44,665 nucleotides of DNA. Origin: Acidobacteriota bacterium (GTDB lineage: Bacteria > Acidobacteriota > UBA4820 > DSQY01). Positions 24,281-34,430 of the stretch are shown here, piece by piece. Numbering within the stretch: position 1 is the first letter of the stretch; every line of letters starts with the position of its first letter. The notes below the pieces were generated by a model. That model did not search any database, was not told the origin of the DNA, and saw nothing but the letters and a program-made list of their open reading frames with translations. The translations under genes and the position numbers were made by a program. The DNA lies in the NCBI GenBank assembly GCA_021813555.1, contig JAKAKG010000155.1, positions 1-44,665 on the forward strand, written 5' to 3'.

Positions 24281-24556
24281 TCAGCGGGCCTTCTCGATAA
24301 CCTTCTTCACGGCCCAGTTCTTGCTCCGGCTCAGGGGGCGGGTCTCGATGATGAGGACCTTGTCCCCCACGCCGCACTGGTTGCTCTCGTCGTGGGCCTT
24401 GAAGCGCGAAGTCCGCTTGATGACCTTCCCGTAGGTGTCGTGGAATATGCGGCGTTCCACCCTCACCACGACGGTCTTGTCCATCTTGTCGGAGACCACG
24501 ACACCGACCTTGGTGGCCCGCTTCGGGCGGGTGGTCTGATTCTCTTTCCCTGCCAT
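24281..24556 (-). CDS. rpsQ: 30S ribosomal protein S17
   Basis: 91 residues. [60 protein letters not shown] and [17 protein letters not shown] form the OB-fold. I chose the ATG at 24556 with GGGAG upstream rather than the TTG two codons earlier. It begins 2 nt after the rpmC stop. Confidence 0.97.
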   Translation of the reverse strand: MAGKENQTTRPKRATKVGVVVSDKMDKTVVVRVERRIFHDTYGKVIKRTSRFKAHDESNQCGVGDKVLIIETRPLSRSKNWAVKKVIEKAR

Positions 24557-24558
24557 CG

Positions 24559-24783
24559 TCAACTCCCTTGCGGCGCCCGCTGCTTCTCGGCGAGGATGGT
24601 CTTGATCCTGGCCAGGCCGCGGCGGTAGACGCGGATGACCGAGGGGTTCTCAATCTGCCCCGAGGCGAGCTGGAACCGGAGCTTCATGAGGTGCTCCGTG
24701 ATTTCCCGGCTTTCGCCCTTCAGCTCTTCCATCGTGAGATCCCGCACTTTGGCGGACTTCTTGAGCTCGGCTGGCTTTATCAT
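24559..24783 (-). CDS. rpmC: 50S ribosomal protein L29
   Basis: 74 residues, mostly two helices: [58 protein letters not shown]. It sits at the tunnel exit beside L23, where SRP and trigger factor dock. Its ATG overlaps the rplP stop (ATGA). Confidence 0.96.
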   Translation of the reverse strand: MIKPAELKKSAKVRDLTMEELKGESREITEHLMKLRFQLASGQIENPSVIRVYRRGLARIKTILAEKQRAPQGS

Positions 24784-25205
24784 CGCGAGAACTCCTGATC
24801 CTTGCGGCTCACGAACCGCGTCTTCATGGGCAGCTTGTGGGAGGCCAGGCGGAAGGCGGCCTGGGCCTCTTCCACGCTGACGCCCTCGAGCTCGAAGAGG
24901 ACGCGCCCGGGCTTCACCACGGCCACCCAGCCCTCTAGGTTGCCCTTGCCTTTGCCCATACGGGTTTCCAGCGGCTTCTTGGTGTAGGGCTTGTCCGGGA
25001 AAACCCGGATCCAGAGCTTACCTCCGCGCTTGATGTAGCGGTTGATGGCCACGCGGCTCGCCTCGATCTGGCGGTTGGTGACCCAGCACGCTTCAAGCGC
25101 CATGAGGCCGAAGTCACCGAAGTCCACGTGCGCTCCGCCCTTGGCGGGACCGCTCCGGCGCCCCCTCTGCTGCTTCCTGAATTTGACCTTCTTCGGCATT
25201 AACAT
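24780..25205 (-). CDS. rplP: 50S ribosomal protein L16
   Basis: 141 residues. [80 protein letters not shown] and [20 protein letters not shown] are typical. It organises the A site of the 50S subunit. The ATG at 25205 has GGGAGAG 8 nt upstream and gives the family start MLMPKK; a longer frame to 25307 overlaps rpsC and was rejected. Confidence 0.97.
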   Translation of the reverse strand: MLMPKKVKFRKQQRGRRSGPAKGGAHVDFGDFGLMALEACWVTNRQIEASRVAINRYIKRGGKLWIRVFPDKPYTKKPLETRMGKGKGNLEGWVAVVKPGRVLFELEGVSVEEAQAAFRLASHKLPMKTRFVSRKDQEFSR

Positions 25206-25230
25206 GGCGAAAACTCTCCCGCTGAGAGGG

Positions 25231-25860
25231 CTACTTGCCCACTTTCTGGCCCTTGTAGATCCAGACTTTGATGCCGATGACGCCGTAGGTGGTGTGGGCC
25301 TCGGCAAAGCCGTAGTCGATGTCGCTGCGCAGGGTCTGCAGCGGCAGGCGGCCCTCCAGGTACCATTCGGAGCGCGCGATCTCGGCCCCGTTCAGGCGGC
25401 CCGCCACGCGGATGCGGATGCCCAGGGCGCCGAACTTGGTGGCCATCTCGATGGCCCGCTTCATGGCACGGCGGAAGGCCACGCGCTTGGTGAGCTGGAG
25501 GCCGATGGACTCGGCCACGATCTGAGCCTCGATCTCGGGCCGGTGGATCTCGTCGATCTTGATGTAGACCTCGCGGCCCATACGGCGCTGGATTTCCTCC
25601 TTGAGCCGGTCCACCTCGGCGCCCTTCTTGCCGATGATGATCCCGGGACGGCTCGTGGAGACGGTGATGGTGAGCTTCTTGCCCGCCCTCTCCAGGTCGA
25701 TACGGGACACCCCCGCGTGCTTGAGGCGGGCCTTGAGCTCCGTGCGGAGCTTCAGGTCCTCATGGAGGAGCTGCTTGTAGTCCTTCTTGGCGAACCAGCG
25801 GGACTCCCAGTCCTTGTTAAAGCCTACCCGGAAACCCACGGGATGAACTTTCTGACCCAA
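25231..25860 (-). CDS. rpsC: 30S ribosomal protein S3
   Basis: 209 residues. It begins [20 protein letters not shown], contains the KH domain ([20 protein letters not shown]) and the C-domain ([60 protein letters not shown]). It forms the mRNA entry channel with S4 and S5. The start codon is TTG at 25860, preceded by a strong GGAGGTGA. Unlike its neighbours it lies 122 bp from the gene before it, rplV, because of a repeat-filled spacer. Confidence 0.97.
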   Translation of the reverse strand: MGQKVHPVGFRVGFNKDWESRWFAKKDYKQLLHEDLKLRTELKARLKHAGVSRIDLERAGKKLTITVSTSRPGIIIGKKGAEVDRLKEEIQRRMGREVYIKIDEIHRPEIEAQIVAESIGLQLTKRVAFRRAMKRAIEMATKFGALGIRIRVAGRLNGAEIARSEWYLEGRLPLQTLRSDIDYGFAEAHTTYGVIGIKVWIYKGQKVGK

Positions 25861-25982
25861 CGCTCACCTCCCTAAATGAAAGTGAAAAGTGCGACGTGAG
25901 GAGTGAGGAGTCTGAGAAGCGCAAGATCCAACTCTGGTCTGCTCATCCTCGCCTCGGCACTCGGCACTTTCAACTCAGCACC
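25861..25982. repeat. 122-bp microrepeat spacer between rplV and rpsC
   Basis: Genes on either side in this operon are separated by 0-25 nt, but here 122 bp intervene. The plus strand reads AAAGTGAAAAGTGCGACGTG then AGGAGTGAGGAGTCTGAGAA, and later GGCACTCGGCACTTTCAACT. These are degenerate GTGAAAA/GAGTGAG units akin to the aroA insertion. Only the final rpsC ribosome binding site has a clear role. Confidence 0.7.
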
Positions 25983-26327
25983 CTACTTCTCGTTCAGGCC
26001 AATGGTCACGTGGCACTGCCGGCGCACGAACCGGTACGCGCGGCCCATGGGGGCAGGCAACGTGCGCCTGCGAAACTTCACGGACGCCCCGTCCACGAAG
26101 ATGGTGGCGACAAAGAGCTTGTCCACGTCCACCTGCGTTCCGGGCATGCTCTCGGCGTTGGCCACGGCCGTCTTGAGGAGCTTCTGGAGGTCCCGCGCCA
26201 CGCGCTTCTTGGTGAAGCGGAGAATGGCCAGCGCGTCCCCCACGGAGCGGCCTCGGATGGCGTCGGCCACGAGCCTCGCCTTCTGGGGGGAAGAGTCCAC
26301 GTACTTCGCGATCGCTTTAACCATCAT
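25983..26327 (-). CDS. rplV: 50S ribosomal protein L22
   Basis: 114 residues: KAIAKYVDSSPQKARLVADA IRGRSVGDALAILRFTKKRV ARDLQKLLKTAVANAESMPG, VDKLFVATIFVDGASVKFRR then LPAPMGRAYRFVRRQCHVTI. The extended hairpin (residues ~80-100) reaches the tunnel wall, the site of macrolide-resistance changes. Two ATGs (26327, 26324) are possible. The stop abuts the repeat spacer. Confidence 0.97.
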   Translation of the reverse strand: MMVKAIAKYVDSSPQKARLVADAIRGRSVGDALAILRFTKKRVARDLQKLLKTAVANAESMPGTQVDVDKLFVATIFVDGASVKFRRRTLPAPMGRAYRFVRRQCHVTIGLNEK

Positions 26328-26335
26328 GGCCTCAC

Positions 26336-26620
26336 CTACTTCTTGACCTCGGCCTTCTTCTTCTCGCCGGAATGGCCCCTGAAGGTGCGCGTGGGGGCAA
26401 ACTCGCCGAGCCGGTGGCCGATCATGTTTTCCGTCACGTACACGGGAACGAACTTTCTCCCGTTGTGCACGGCGATGGTGTGGTTGAGCATGGACGGGAC
26501 GACCATGGAGCGGCGGCTCCACGTTTTGATGACGGCCTTCTTCCCGGCCTCGTTCATGGCGTCCACCTTCTTCTCAAGGTGCTTGTCGAGGAACGGGCCC
26601 TTCTTCAGCGAGCGGGTCAT
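26336..26620 (-). CDS. rpsS: 30S ribosomal protein S19
   Basis: 94 residues: [79 protein letters not shown]. It sits in the 30S head with S13 near the A site. Its start directly abuts the rplB stop (26621). Confidence 0.98.
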   Translation of the reverse strand: MTRSLKKGPFLDKHLEKKVDAMNEAGKKAVIKTWSRRSMVVPSMLNHTIAVHNGRKFVPVYVTENMIGHRLGEFAPTRTFRGHSGEKKKAEVKK

Positions 26621-27442
26621 CTAGGCTCTCCTCTTCACGATGAAGCGGGCGGTCCGCTTGTTCTTGCGGGTCTTGAATCCCTTGGTGGGCACGCCCCATG
26701 GAGTGACCGGATGGCGGCCGCATTTGGTCTTGCCTTCGCCGCCGCCGTGGGGATGGTCCACGGGGTTCATGGCCGTGCCGCGGACCTTGGGCCTGCGTCC
26801 CAGCCAGCGGCTCCGTCCCGCCTTACCCAGGGCAACGTTCTGGTGGTCCAGGTTGCCCACGAGGCCCACCGTGGCGTAGCAGTCGGAGTGCACGTGGCGC
26901 ATTTCGCCCGAGGGCATGCGGAGGGTGGCCATGAGGCCCTCCTTCGCCATGAGCTGGGCGGCCGCGCCCGCGGCGCGAGCCATCTTGCCGCCGCCGCCGA
27001 TCTGGAGTTCGATGTTGTGCACCATGGTCCCCACGGGGATCTTCTTCAGGGGAAGGGAATTCCCCATGGTCACCTCGGCCTCGGGGCCGGACATGACCTT
27101 CTGCCCCACCTTCAGGCCGTCGGGAGCGATGATGTACCGCTTCTCGCCGTCCGCGTAGTTGAGCAGGGCGATGTTGCAGGTGCGGTTGGGGTCGTACTCG
27201 ATGGCCGCCACGGTGGCCGGGATGCCGTATTTGTCCCGCTTGAAGTCGATGATGCGGTAACGGCGTTTGTGGCCGCCGCCCCGCCGCCGGACGGTGACGT
27301 GCCCGTGGGCGTTGCGCCCGCTCAGCCGCCTCTTGGAGCCGAGGAGGCGCTTTTCGGGCGCCTTCGACGACACATCCTCGAAGGTGAGGGTGGTCATGTA
27401 ACGGCGGCTGGGCGTGACGGGCTTATAGGTCTTGATTGGCAT
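26621..27442 (-). CDS. rplB: 50S ribosomal protein L2
   Basis: 273 residues. [80 protein letters not shown] and the signature [23 protein letters not shown] near the C-terminus. It is needed for subunit association and lies close to the peptidyl transferase centre. The ATG at 27442 lies 4 nt from the rplW stop. Confidence 0.98.
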   Translation of the reverse strand: MPIKTYKPVTPSRRYMTTLTFEDVSSKAPEKRLLGSKRRLSGRNAHGHVTVRRRGGGHKRRYRIIDFKRDKYGIPATVAAIEYDPNRTCNIALLNYADGEKRYIIAPDGLKVGQKVMSGPEAEVTMGNSLPLKKIPVGTMVHNIELQIGGGGKMARAAGAAAQLMAKEGLMATLRMPSGEMRHVHSDCYATVGLVGNLDHQNVALGKAGRSRWLGRRPKVRGTAMNPVDHPHGGGEGKTKCGRHPVTPWGVPTKGFKTRKNKRTARFIVKRRA

Positions 27443-27446
27443 GGCC

Positions 27447-27740
27447 CTACACTCCCTCGAAGTACTCGATGGGCTTGGCGCCCTTGGCCAGTTTCACGTA
27501 GGCCTTCTTCCAGTCGGGGCGCTTGCCCTCGCTGCGGCCCACCCGCTTGTTCTTGCCCAGCACGTTCACCACGCGGACGTCCTCGACCTTCGTGCTGAAG
27601 ACCTTCTCCACCGCGTAGGCGATCTCGATCTTGTTGGCCCGCTTGTCCACCTTGAAGGCCAGCGTGTTGGTGCGGTCCTTCGCGATGAGGTTCTTCTCCG
27701 TCAGGAGGGGCCGGATGATGATGGTGTACGGGTCTCTCAT
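27447..27740 (-). CDS. rplW: 50S ribosomal protein L23
   Basis: 97 residues: [80 protein letters not shown]. It is the docking point of trigger factor and SRP at the tunnel exit. The ATG overlaps the rplD stop (ATGA). A longer frame reading into rplD is not coding. Confidence 0.97.
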   Translation of the reverse strand: MRDPYTIIIRPLLTEKNLIAKDRTNTLAFKVDKRANKIEIAYAVEKVFSTKVEDVRVVNVLGKNKRVGRSEGKRPDWKKAYVKLAKGAKPIEYFEGV

Positions 27741-28366
27741 GGCTTGAGAACCTCCGCGAGCCTCAAGAGAGCGGGCTCGGTGAACACGACCATTTCGTAC
27801 CGCGCCATGTCGTAGACGTTGATCTCCGACAGGCCCGTCACTTTCACCCCGGGAATGTTCCGGCTGGCCAGCACCAGGGCGGAGGGCACTTTCTCGTCCA
27901 CGAAAAGGACGGTCTTGTGAGCCTCCACGATGGGGCCGAACTTGGCCAGGAAGGCCTTGGTCTTGTTGCCCTCCAGGGCGAAGCCGTCGATGACCGTCAG
28001 CAGGCCGCGGCGGACGCGCTCCGCCAGGAGCGAGCGCATGGCGCCCCTGCGCACCTTCTTGGGTACGGCGTAGGAGTAGTCCCGAGGCTTGGGCCCGAAG
28101 GCGATGCCGCCGTGGTACCAAAGGGGCGACCGGATTTCGCCCATGCGGGCCCGGCCCGTGTGCTTCTGCTTCCAGAGTTTCTTGCCCGAACCGGACACCT
28201 CGTCGCGCCGCTTCGTCGAGTGGGTGCCCAGGCGCTGGTTCGCGGCGTAGCAGCGGACCGCCTCGTGGATCAGATCCTGGCGGTAGGGAACGCCGAAGAT
28301 CTCCTCGGGGAGCTGGATCTCCCGCTGCGTTTCGAGCGATGGGTTGATGACTGCAATGTTTGCCAT
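27737..28366 (-). CDS. rplD: 50S ribosomal protein L4
   Basis: 209 residues. EEIFGVPYRQDLIHEAVRCY, the tunnel loop QRLGTHSTKRRDEVSGSGKK LWKQKHTGRARMGEIRSPLW, HGGIAFGPKPRDYSYAVPKK VRRGAMRSLLAERV are typical. L4 lines the tunnel constriction with L22 and in some bacteria regulates the S10 operon. It begins 10 nt after rplC. Confidence 0.97.
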   Translation of the reverse strand: MANIAVINPSLETQREIQLPEEIFGVPYRQDLIHEAVRCYAANQRLGTHSTKRRDEVSGSGKKLWKQKHTGRARMGEIRSPLWYHGGIAFGPKPRDYSYAVPKKVRRGAMRSLLAERVRRGLLTVIDGFALEGNKTKAFLAKFGPIVEAHKTVLFVDEKVPSALVLASRNIPGVKVTGLSEINVYDMARYEMVVFTEPALLRLAEVLKP

Positions 28367-28376
28367 GGCGCGCCCC

Positions 28377-29000
28377 TTACCGGATACCGTGGATCAGCAG
28401 GAGCCCGCCCGCTGGGCCGGGGACGGCGCCGCGGACGAGGATGACGCCGCTGGCGGCATCCACCTGGACCACTTTCAAGTTTTTCACGGTGATACGGCCG
28501 CCGCCCATCTGGCCGCCCATCTTCATCCCTTTGAACACGCGGGACGGATAGGAGGAGGAGCCGATGGAACCCGGCGCCCGGTGAAACATGGAGCCGTGAG
28601 TGGCGCGGCCGCCCCCGAAGTGGTGCCGCCTCACGACGCCCTGAAATCCCTTGCCCTTGCTCGTGCCCACCACGTCCACCGCCTGGATCTCCTTGAAGAG
28701 GTCCAGGGTGATGGAGGCCCCGGTGGAGAGGTCGGGGAATTCTCCGCGGAGCTCCCGAACCTGCTTCACCGACCCCGTGCCGGTCTTTTTCAAGTGCCCG
28801 GCGAGGGGCTTGTTGATGGCGTGGCGGCCGAGCTTCTCTACCAGGCCGATTTGAATGGCGTGGTAGCCGTCGGATTCTGGCGTCTTCTTCTGGAGCACGA
28901 CGCAAGGGCCCGCGGCGATGACCGTGACGGGCACTGCGGCCCGGGTCTCGTCGAAGATTTGCGTCATGCCCAATTTGCGTCCCAGTATGCCGATCTTCAT
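28377..29000 (-). CDS. rplC: 50S ribosomal protein L3
   Basis: 207 residues. KIGILGRKLGMTQIFDETRA AVPVTVIAAGPCVVLQ, GTSKGKGFQGVVRRHHFGGG, HGSMFHRAPGSIGSSSYPSR VFKGMKMGGQMGGGRITVKN. One of the earliest assembly proteins, reaching the peptidyl transferase centre. The ATG at 29000 is 6 nt after GGAG; upstream in-frame ATGs at 29006 and 29012 fit the ribosome binding site less well. An 87-bp G+C-rich spacer separates it from rpsJ. Confidence 0.97.
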   Translation of the reverse strand: MKIGILGRKLGMTQIFDETRAAVPVTVIAAGPCVVLQKKTPESDGYHAIQIGLVEKLGRHAINKPLAGHLKKTGTGSVKQVRELRGEFPDLSTGASITLDLFKEIQAVDVVGTSKGKGFQGVVRRHHFGGGRATHGSMFHRAPGSIGSSSYPSRVFKGMKMGGQMGGGRITVKNLKVVQVDAASGVILVRGAVPGPAGGLLLIHGIR

Positions 29001-29087
29001 GCGCATCTCCATCAGGCAGAGGTCGCCCGCCGGCGACGTACCCGGGTTTCTCCGAACCGGCGCGCCGCCGGCCCGGCCCCGTGTCCC

Positions 29088-29405
29088 TTACTTCGTGAAG
29101 GCCTTGATCTCCACGTCCACGCCGGGTGGCAGGTTCAGTTTCATGAGCGCGTCCACCGTCTGCGGCGTGGGGTCGTAGATGTCCAGCAGGCGTTTGTGGG
29201 TGCGCATCTCGAACTGCTCCCGCGACTTCTTGTCAACGTGGGGGGAGCGGTTCACCGTCCAGATCTGCCTCTCGGTGGGCAGGGGAATCGGCCCCTTGAC
29301 CCTCGCACCGGTCCGCTTGGCCGTCTCCACGATTTCCTTCGTGGAACGGTCCAGGATCCAGTAGTCGTAAGCCAAGAGGCGTATTCGGATCTTCTCGTTC
29401 AGCAT
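29088..29405 (-). CDS. rpsJ: 30S ribosomal protein S10 (NusE)
   Basis: 105 residues. [80 protein letters not shown]. It serves the 30S head and, as NusE, transcription antitermination. It follows tuf by 6 nt, so the str and S10 operons are continuous here. Confidence 0.98.
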   Translation of the reverse strand: MLNEKIRIRLLAYDYWILDRSTKEIVETAKRTGARVKGPIPLPTERQIWTVNRSPHVDKKSREQFEMRTHKRLLDIYDPTPQTVDALMKLNLPPGVDVEIKAFTK

Positions 29406-29411
29406 GAGTTC

Positions 29412-30620
29412 CTACTCCACGATCTCCGTGATGGTGCCCGCGCCCACGGTGCGGCCACCCTCGCGGATGGCAAACCGGAGTCCCTTCTCCATGGCGATGG
29501 GGTTGATGAGGCTCACCTCCATGCTGATGTTGTCGCCGGGCATGACCATTTCGCGGTCCGCCGGCAGCGTCACGTCACCGGTTACGTCCGTCGTACGGAA
29601 GTAGAACTGCGGACGGTATCCCTTGAAGAACGGCGTGTGGCGGCCGCCCTCCTCCTTGGTCAGGATGTAAGCCTCGGCCTTGAACTTCTTGTGGGGGGTG
29701 ATGGAACCGGGCTTGGCCACAACCTGGCCGCGCTCCACTTCTTCCTTCTTGGTGCCGCGGAGCAGGAGCCCCACGTTGTCGCCCGCCTGGCCCTGATCGA
29801 GCAGTTTGCGGAACATCTCGACACCGGTGATGACGGTCTTGAAGGTGGGCTTGAGGCCCACGATCTCCATTTCCTCCTGCACCTTCACGATGCCGCGCTC
29901 CACACGGCCCGTGACCACGGTGCCGCGGCCCGAGATGGAGAAGATGTCCTCGATGGGCATGAGGAAGGGCTTGTCGATGTCGCGGACGGGCTCGGGGATC
30001 CAGCTGTCGCAGGCGTCGAGCAGGTCCTGAATGCACTTGGCGTCGGGGCTGTTCGGATCCTCCGCCTGGGCGGCTTTGAGGGCGGAGCCGCGGATGACCG
30101 GGCCGTCGTCGCCGGGGAACTTGTACTGGTTGAGGAGATCGCGGACCTCCATCTCCACCAGGTCGAGGAGCTCGGGGTCATCCACCTTGTCGCACTTGTT
30201 CAGGAACACCACGATGTAGGGCACGCCCACCTGCCGGGCGAGGAGGATATGCTCGCGGGTCTGGGGCATGGGGCCGTCTTCCGCGGAGACCACGAGGATG
30301 GCGCCGTCCATCTGGGCCGCGCCCGTGATCATGTTCTTGATGTAATCGGCGTGTCCGGGGCAGTCCACGTGCGCGTAGTGCCGCTTGTCGGACTGGTATT
30401 CCACGTGGGACGTGGCGATCGTGAGCACCTTGGTGGGATCGCGCCGGCCCTGGGATTCGGAGGCCTTGGCCACTTCGTCATAGCTGATGTACTTCGCCAG
30501 GCCCTTGGCCGCCTGAACCTTGGTGATGGCCGCCGTGAGGGTGGTCTTCCCGTGGTCCACGTGACCGATGGTGCCAACGTTGACGTGTGGCTTATTTCGG
30601 TTGAATTTCTCCTTCGACAT
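29412..30620 (-). CDS. tuf: elongation factor Tu with atypical switch I
   Basis: Delivers aminoacyl-tRNA to the ribosome. 402 residues against about 394 in E. coli. G1 [20 protein letters not shown]3 [21 protein letters not shown]4 [13 protein letters not shown] and G5 GSALK are canonical, as are domains 2 and 3 ([40 protein letters not shown]). The effector loop differs: the near-invariant ARGITI is replaced by [18 protein letters not shown] (58-75), keeping the Mg-binding Thr67 but losing the RG pair. I recall this form in acidobacterial EF-Tus but cannot check it here. It is the only tuf copy in the window and follows fusA by 15 nt. Confidence 0.96.
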   Translation of the reverse strand: MSKEKFNRNKPHVNVGTIGHVDHGKTTLTAAITKVQAAKGLAKYISYDEVAKASESQGRRDPTKVLTIATSHVEYQSDKRHYAHVDCPGHADYIKNMITGAAQMDGAILVVSAEDGPMPQTREHILLARQVGVPYIVVFLNKCDKVDDPELLDLVEMEVRDLLNQYKFPGDDGPVIRGSALKAAQAEDPNSPDAKCIQDLLDACDSWIPEPVRDIDKPFLMPIEDIFSISGRGTVVTGRVERGIVKVQEEMEIVGLKPTFKTVITGVEMFRKLLDQGQAGDNVGLLLRGTKKEEVERGQVVAKPGSITPHKKFKAEAYILTKEEGGRHTPFFKGYRPQFYFRTTDVTGDVTLPADREMVMPGDNISMEVSLINPIAMEKGLRFAIREGGRTVGAGTITEIVE

Positions 30621-30635
30621 CCTCAGCCTCCTTGA

Positions 30636-32717
30636 CTAGCGGCCCTGAACGCGGGCGACGATCTCTTCGGACACTTGCCTCGGAACGGTCTCATAACGGT
30701 CGAACTGCATGACGTAGTTCCCGCGCCCCTGGGTGAGCGATCGCAGGGACGTGGCGTAGCCAAACATTTCAGCCATGGGGACCATGGCCGTAATCACCTG
30801 GAGGTTCAGGCGCGACTCCATGCCGTGGATCTTGCCGCGGCGCGAGTTCAGGTCGCCGATGACGTCGCCCATGTAGTTCTCGGGCACCGTCACCTCCACC
30901 TTCATGACGGGCTCCAGAAGGGCCGGCGCGGCCTTGGCGGCTGCCGCCTTGAAGGCCATGGACCCGGCGATCTTGAAGGCCATCTCGCTGCTGTCCACCT
31001 CGTGGAAGGACCCGTCGTACAGGGTGATCTTCACGTCCTTGATGGGGAACCCCGCCAGGACGCCGAGCTCGGTGGCTTCGCGGATGCCCTTCTCCACGGC
31101 GGGGATGTACTCCCTGGGGATGACGCCGCCGGTGATCTCGTTCTCGAAGACGATGTTGTCGCCTTCGCCCAAGGGCTCCAGCCTGATCTTGACGTGGCCG
31201 TACTGGCCGTGGCCGCCCGTCTGCTTGATGTACTTGCCCTCGGCCTGGGCCTCCTTGGTGATGGTCTCGCGGTAGGCCACCTGGGGTTTGCCCACGCTGG
31301 CCTGCACCCCGAACTCGCGGGTGAGCCGGTCCACGATGATCTCAAGGTGCAGCTCGCCCATGCCGGAGATGAGGGTCTGGCCCGTGTCCTCGTCCACGTG
31401 CATGCGGAAGGTCGGGTCTTCCTTGGCGAGCTTCACGAGGGAGGCGGAGAGCTTTTCCTGGTCGGCCTTGGTCTTGGGCTCGATGGCCACGGAAATGACG
31501 GGCTCGGGGAAGTCCATGGACTCCAGGATGATGGGGTGCTCCTTGGTGGCCAGGGTTCCTCCCGTGGTCACGTCCTTCAACCCCACGATGGCCGCGATGT
31601 CCCCGGACCGGACCTCGTCGATCTCTTCGCGCTGGTTGGCGTGCATTTTGAGCAGCCGTCCCACGCGCTCCTGGCGGCGCTTGGTCACGTTCCACACGTA
31701 GGAGCCCGCCTTGAGCGTGCCCGAGTAGACGCGGGCGAAGGCGAGCTGGCCCACGAAGGGGTCCGTCATGATCTTGAACACGAGGGCCGCGAAGGGGCCG
31801 TCGTCGCTGTGCTGGCGCTCCTCGGGCTGGTCCGTCTCGGGGTTGATGCCGTGGATGGCGGGGATGTCCACCGGCGAGGGCAAGTAGTCCACGGCCGCGT
31901 CCAGAAGAGGCTGAACGCCCTTGTTCTTGAAGGCGGACCCGCAGAGCACGGGGGTGAAGTGCATGAGGATGGTGCCTTTGCGCAGGGCGGCCTTGACGGC
32001 GTCGTGGTCGAGGGGCTTGCCGTCCAGATAGGCCTGCATGAGCACGTCGTCCTCCTCGCAGGCCATCTCCAGGAGCTTCTCGCGGTACTCCGCGGCCTTG
32101 GCCGCGTAGTCGGCGGGGATCTCCTCCACCTCGAACTTGGCGCCGAGGGTGTCGTCGGTCCAGCGCAGGGCCTTCATCTCCAGGAGGTCGATGACCCCCA
32201 CGAAGGTGTCTTCCTGGCCCAGGGGCAGGTGAAGCGCCACGGGGCGAGCATGGAGCCTGTCCTCCATCATCTTGAGGACCCGCTCGTAGTCGGCGCCCTG
32301 CCGGTCCATCTTGTTCACGAAGGCGATGCGCGGCACGCGGTACTTGTCGGCCTGGCGCCACACCGTTTCGGATTGCGGCTCCACGCCGCCCACGGCGCAG
32401 AAGACGCCCACGGCGCCGTCCAGGACCCGCAGGGAGCGCTCCACTTCCGCGGTGAAGTCCACGTGGCCGGGGGTGTCGATGATGTTGACGCGGCAGTCTT
32501 TCCAGGTGCAGGTGGTGGCGGCGGAGGTGATGGTGATGCCGCGCTCCTGCTCCTGGATCATCCAGTCCATGGTGGCGGTGCCGTCATGGACCTCGCCCAT
32601 TTTATAGTTGACGCCCGTATAGAAGAGAATCCTCTCCGTCGTGGTCGTCTTGCCGGCATCGATGTGGGCCATGATGCCGATGTTGCGCTGATTCTCGTAA
32701 GGGACGGTACGGGGCAC
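30636..32717 (-). CDS. fusA: elongation factor G
   Basis: The translocation GTPase, 693 residues. G1 [20 protein letters not shown], the normal switch I sequence [17 protein letters not shown]3 [21 protein letters not shown]4 [13 protein letters not shown]; domain [22 protein letters not shown] and [20 protein letters not shown]; the domain V region [14 protein letters not shown]. The start is GTG at 32717. The intact RGITI here shows that the altered tuf motif is not a general sequencing fault. Confidence 0.98.
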   Translation of the reverse strand: MPRTVPYENQRNIGIMAHIDAGKTTTTERILFYTGVNYKMGEVHDGTATMDWMIQEQERGITITSAATTCTWKDCRVNIIDTPGHVDFTAEVERSLRVLDGAVGVFCAVGGVEPQSETVWRQADKYRVPRIAFVNKMDRQGADYERVLKMMEDRLHARPVALHLPLGQEDTFVGVIDLLEMKALRWTDDTLGAKFEVEEIPADYAAKAAEYREKLLEMACEEDDVLMQAYLDGKPLDHDAVKAALRKGTILMHFTPVLCGSAFKNKGVQPLLDAAVDYLPSPVDIPAIHGINPETDQPEERQHSDDGPFAALVFKIMTDPFVGQLAFARVYSGTLKAGSYVWNVTKRRQERVGRLLKMHANQREEIDEVRSGDIAAIVGLKDVTTGGTLATKEHPIILESMDFPEPVISVAIEPKTKADQEKLSASLVKLAKEDPTFRMHVDEDTGQTLISGMGELHLEIIVDRLTREFGVQASVGKPQVAYRETITKEAQAEGKYIKQTGGHGQYGHVKIRLEPLGEGDNIVFENEITGGVIPREYIPAVEKGIREATELGVLAGFPIKDVKITLYDGSFHEVDSSEMAFKIAGSMAFKAAAAKAAPALLEPVMKVEVTVPENYMGDVIGDLNSRRGKIHGMESRLNLQVITAMVPMAEMFGYATSLRSLTQGRGNYVMQFDRYETVPRQVSEEIVARVQGR

Positions 32718-32733
32718 GGGCGTCCTTCCTTGC

Positions 32734-33216
<483 letters not shown>

Positions 33217-33268
33217 TTACCCTCTTTTCAAAGAGCGACGGCCCTGATGGGCCCGGGTGATGATGCGC

Positions 33269-33643
33269 CTACGATTTCGGCCGCTTGGCTCCGTACTTCG
33301 AACGAGCCTGGCGCCGCGCTTCGACGCCGGTCGTGTCCAGTTTGCCTCGAATGATGTGGTAGCGAACGCCAGGAAGGTCCTTCACGCGGCCCCCGCGGAT
33401 CAGAACCACGGAGTGCTCCTGGAGGTTGTGGCCGACGCCCGGAATGTACGTGGTCACTTCCATGCCGTTGGTGAGACGGACGCGGGCCACCTTGCGCAGC
33501 GCCGAGTTCGGCTTCTTGGGGGTCGTGGTGTACACGCGGGTGCATACGCCGCGCTTCTGGGGATTGTTCTTCAGGGCAGGGCTCTTGGTCTTGTACTGGA
33601 CGACCTGGCGCCCCTGTCGCACAAGCTGGTTAATGGTCGGCAC
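33269..33643 (-). CDS. rpsL: 30S ribosomal protein S12
   Basis: 124 residues: [99 protein letters not shown]. It controls decoding accuracy. The residues changed in streptomycin resistance are wild type (Lys in TTTPKKPNS and in GGRVKDLPG). The start is GTG at 33643 behind AGGAGG; the open frame to 33754 covers the leader and promoter. First gene of the 35-gene supercluster. Confidence 0.98.
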   Translation of the reverse strand: MPTINQLVRQGRQVVQYKTKSPALKNNPQKRGVCTRVYTTTPKKPNSALRKVARVRLTNGMEVTTYIPGVGHNLQEHSVVLIRGGRVKDLPGVRYHIIRGKLDTTGVEARRQARSKYGAKRPKS

Positions 33644-33725
33644 AACGTCCTCCTTGCCTTTCGCGCCACACAGACTTTCTCCCGCTGGGCACCGCCCGTG
33701 CGGGTGGAGAGCCTGAAGCCGACCT

Positions 33726-33754
33726 AGGCTACCATCTATCCCCCGTGCTGTCAA
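33726..33754 (-). promoter_or_regulatory. predicted sigma70-type promoter of the str-S10-spc-alpha supercluster
   Basis: On the minus strand TTGACA (33754-33749), a perfect -35 box, is followed after 17 bp by TAGCCT (33731-33726). The expected start near 33719 would leave a leader of about 75 nt before the rpsL GTG. It is the best promoter match in the window and lies exactly where the ribosomal transcription unit must start. Confidence 0.65.
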
Positions 33755-33792
33755 GCCCTAAGAGCCGCGCAGCAGGCAGTGCGCCGAGGAGT

Positions 33793-33807
33793 ACCACATG
33801 TTGTGGT
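33793..33807. promoter_or_regulatory. palindrome upstream of tadA
   Basis: ACCACA-TGT-TGTGGT, perfect 6-bp arms, lies between the rpsL promoter and tadA. It could be an operator for either direction. I do not recognise the binding protein. Confidence 0.3.
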
Positions 33808-33903
33808 CTTCAACGTCCTCCTCCCTAGCGGAGGCCTGGGCCCCGCCTCGGGCTTGCCAAATTCATGGCCCGCCGGGTACCGTGGATCCTGTCCGGAGAT
33901 GCC

Positions 33904-34383
33904 ATGGCGACCCGCCCGACCCCAGAACACTTCATGGACTTGGCTCTCGTTTTGGCCCGCGAAGCGGCGGCGGCGGGCGAGGTGCCCGTGGGCGCCGTGC
34001 TGGCCTCCAGCGCCGGGGATGTGATCGCCCGCGGGCGAAACCGGTCCGTGGAGATCTCGCCCCTCCGCCACGCCGAGGTGGAGGCGCTGGAGGCGGCCCT
34101 GGCCCGGGAGGACAGGTGGACCCTGGGCGGCGCCACCCTGTACGTCACCGCGGAGCCCTGCCTCATGTGCCTGGGCGCCATGGTTCAGGCCCGGATCGGC
34201 GGACTGGTTTTCGGCTGTCCCGAGCCGCGCTTCGGCGGCGTGGCCTTGTTGCAGGGCCTGTGGAAGGAGGGCCGCTATCCCCACAGGTTTCCCGTGGCCG
34301 GCGGCCTGCGAGACGCCGAAGCGCGAGACCTCCTCCAGGGGTTCTTCAGGGAGAGACGTGCCGCCCTGCCCGGCACCGCCTAG
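33904..34383 (+). CDS. tadA: tRNA-specific adenosine deaminase TadA
   Basis: Converts adenosine 34 of tRNA-Arg(ACG) to inosine. About 159 residues of cytidine-deaminase fold: zinc ligands H and the catalytic Glu in SPLRHAEVEALEAALA, and the two Cys in VTAEPCLMCLGAMVQARIGG, plus GEVPVGAVLASSAGDVIARG RN before. The ATG at 33904 has GGAG 5 nt upstream and suits the family; an in-frame ATG at 33865 lacks a ribosome binding site. Divergent from the rpsL operon. Confidence 0.93.
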   Translation: MATRPTPEHFMDLALVLAREAAAAGEVPVGAVLASSAGDVIARGRNRSVEISPLRHAEVEALEAALAREDRWTLGGATLYVTAEPCLMCLGAMVQARIGGLVFGCPEPRFGGVALLQGLWKEGRYPHRFPVAGGLRDAEARDLLQGFFRERRAALPGTA

Positions 34384-34386
34384 GCT

Positions 34387-34419
34387 GCCGGTCACAGCAC
34401 GATCCCGCGGGGGACCGGC
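34387..34419. terminator. hairpin between convergent tadA and TPR gene
   Basis: A perfect 7-bp inverted repeat, GCCGGTC (34387-34393) and GACCGGC (34413-34419), with a 19-nt loop, lies in the 47-bp convergent spacer. No T-tract follows, so its role as a bidirectional terminator is tentative. Confidence 0.3.
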
Positions 34420-34430
34420 GAGCGGTATCT

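Noticed and set aside
28344-29087. 87-bp rpsJ-rplC spacer as an L4-type autoregulatory leader
   Set aside because: It is G+C-rich with small hairpins, but nothing matches a known S10 leader structure.
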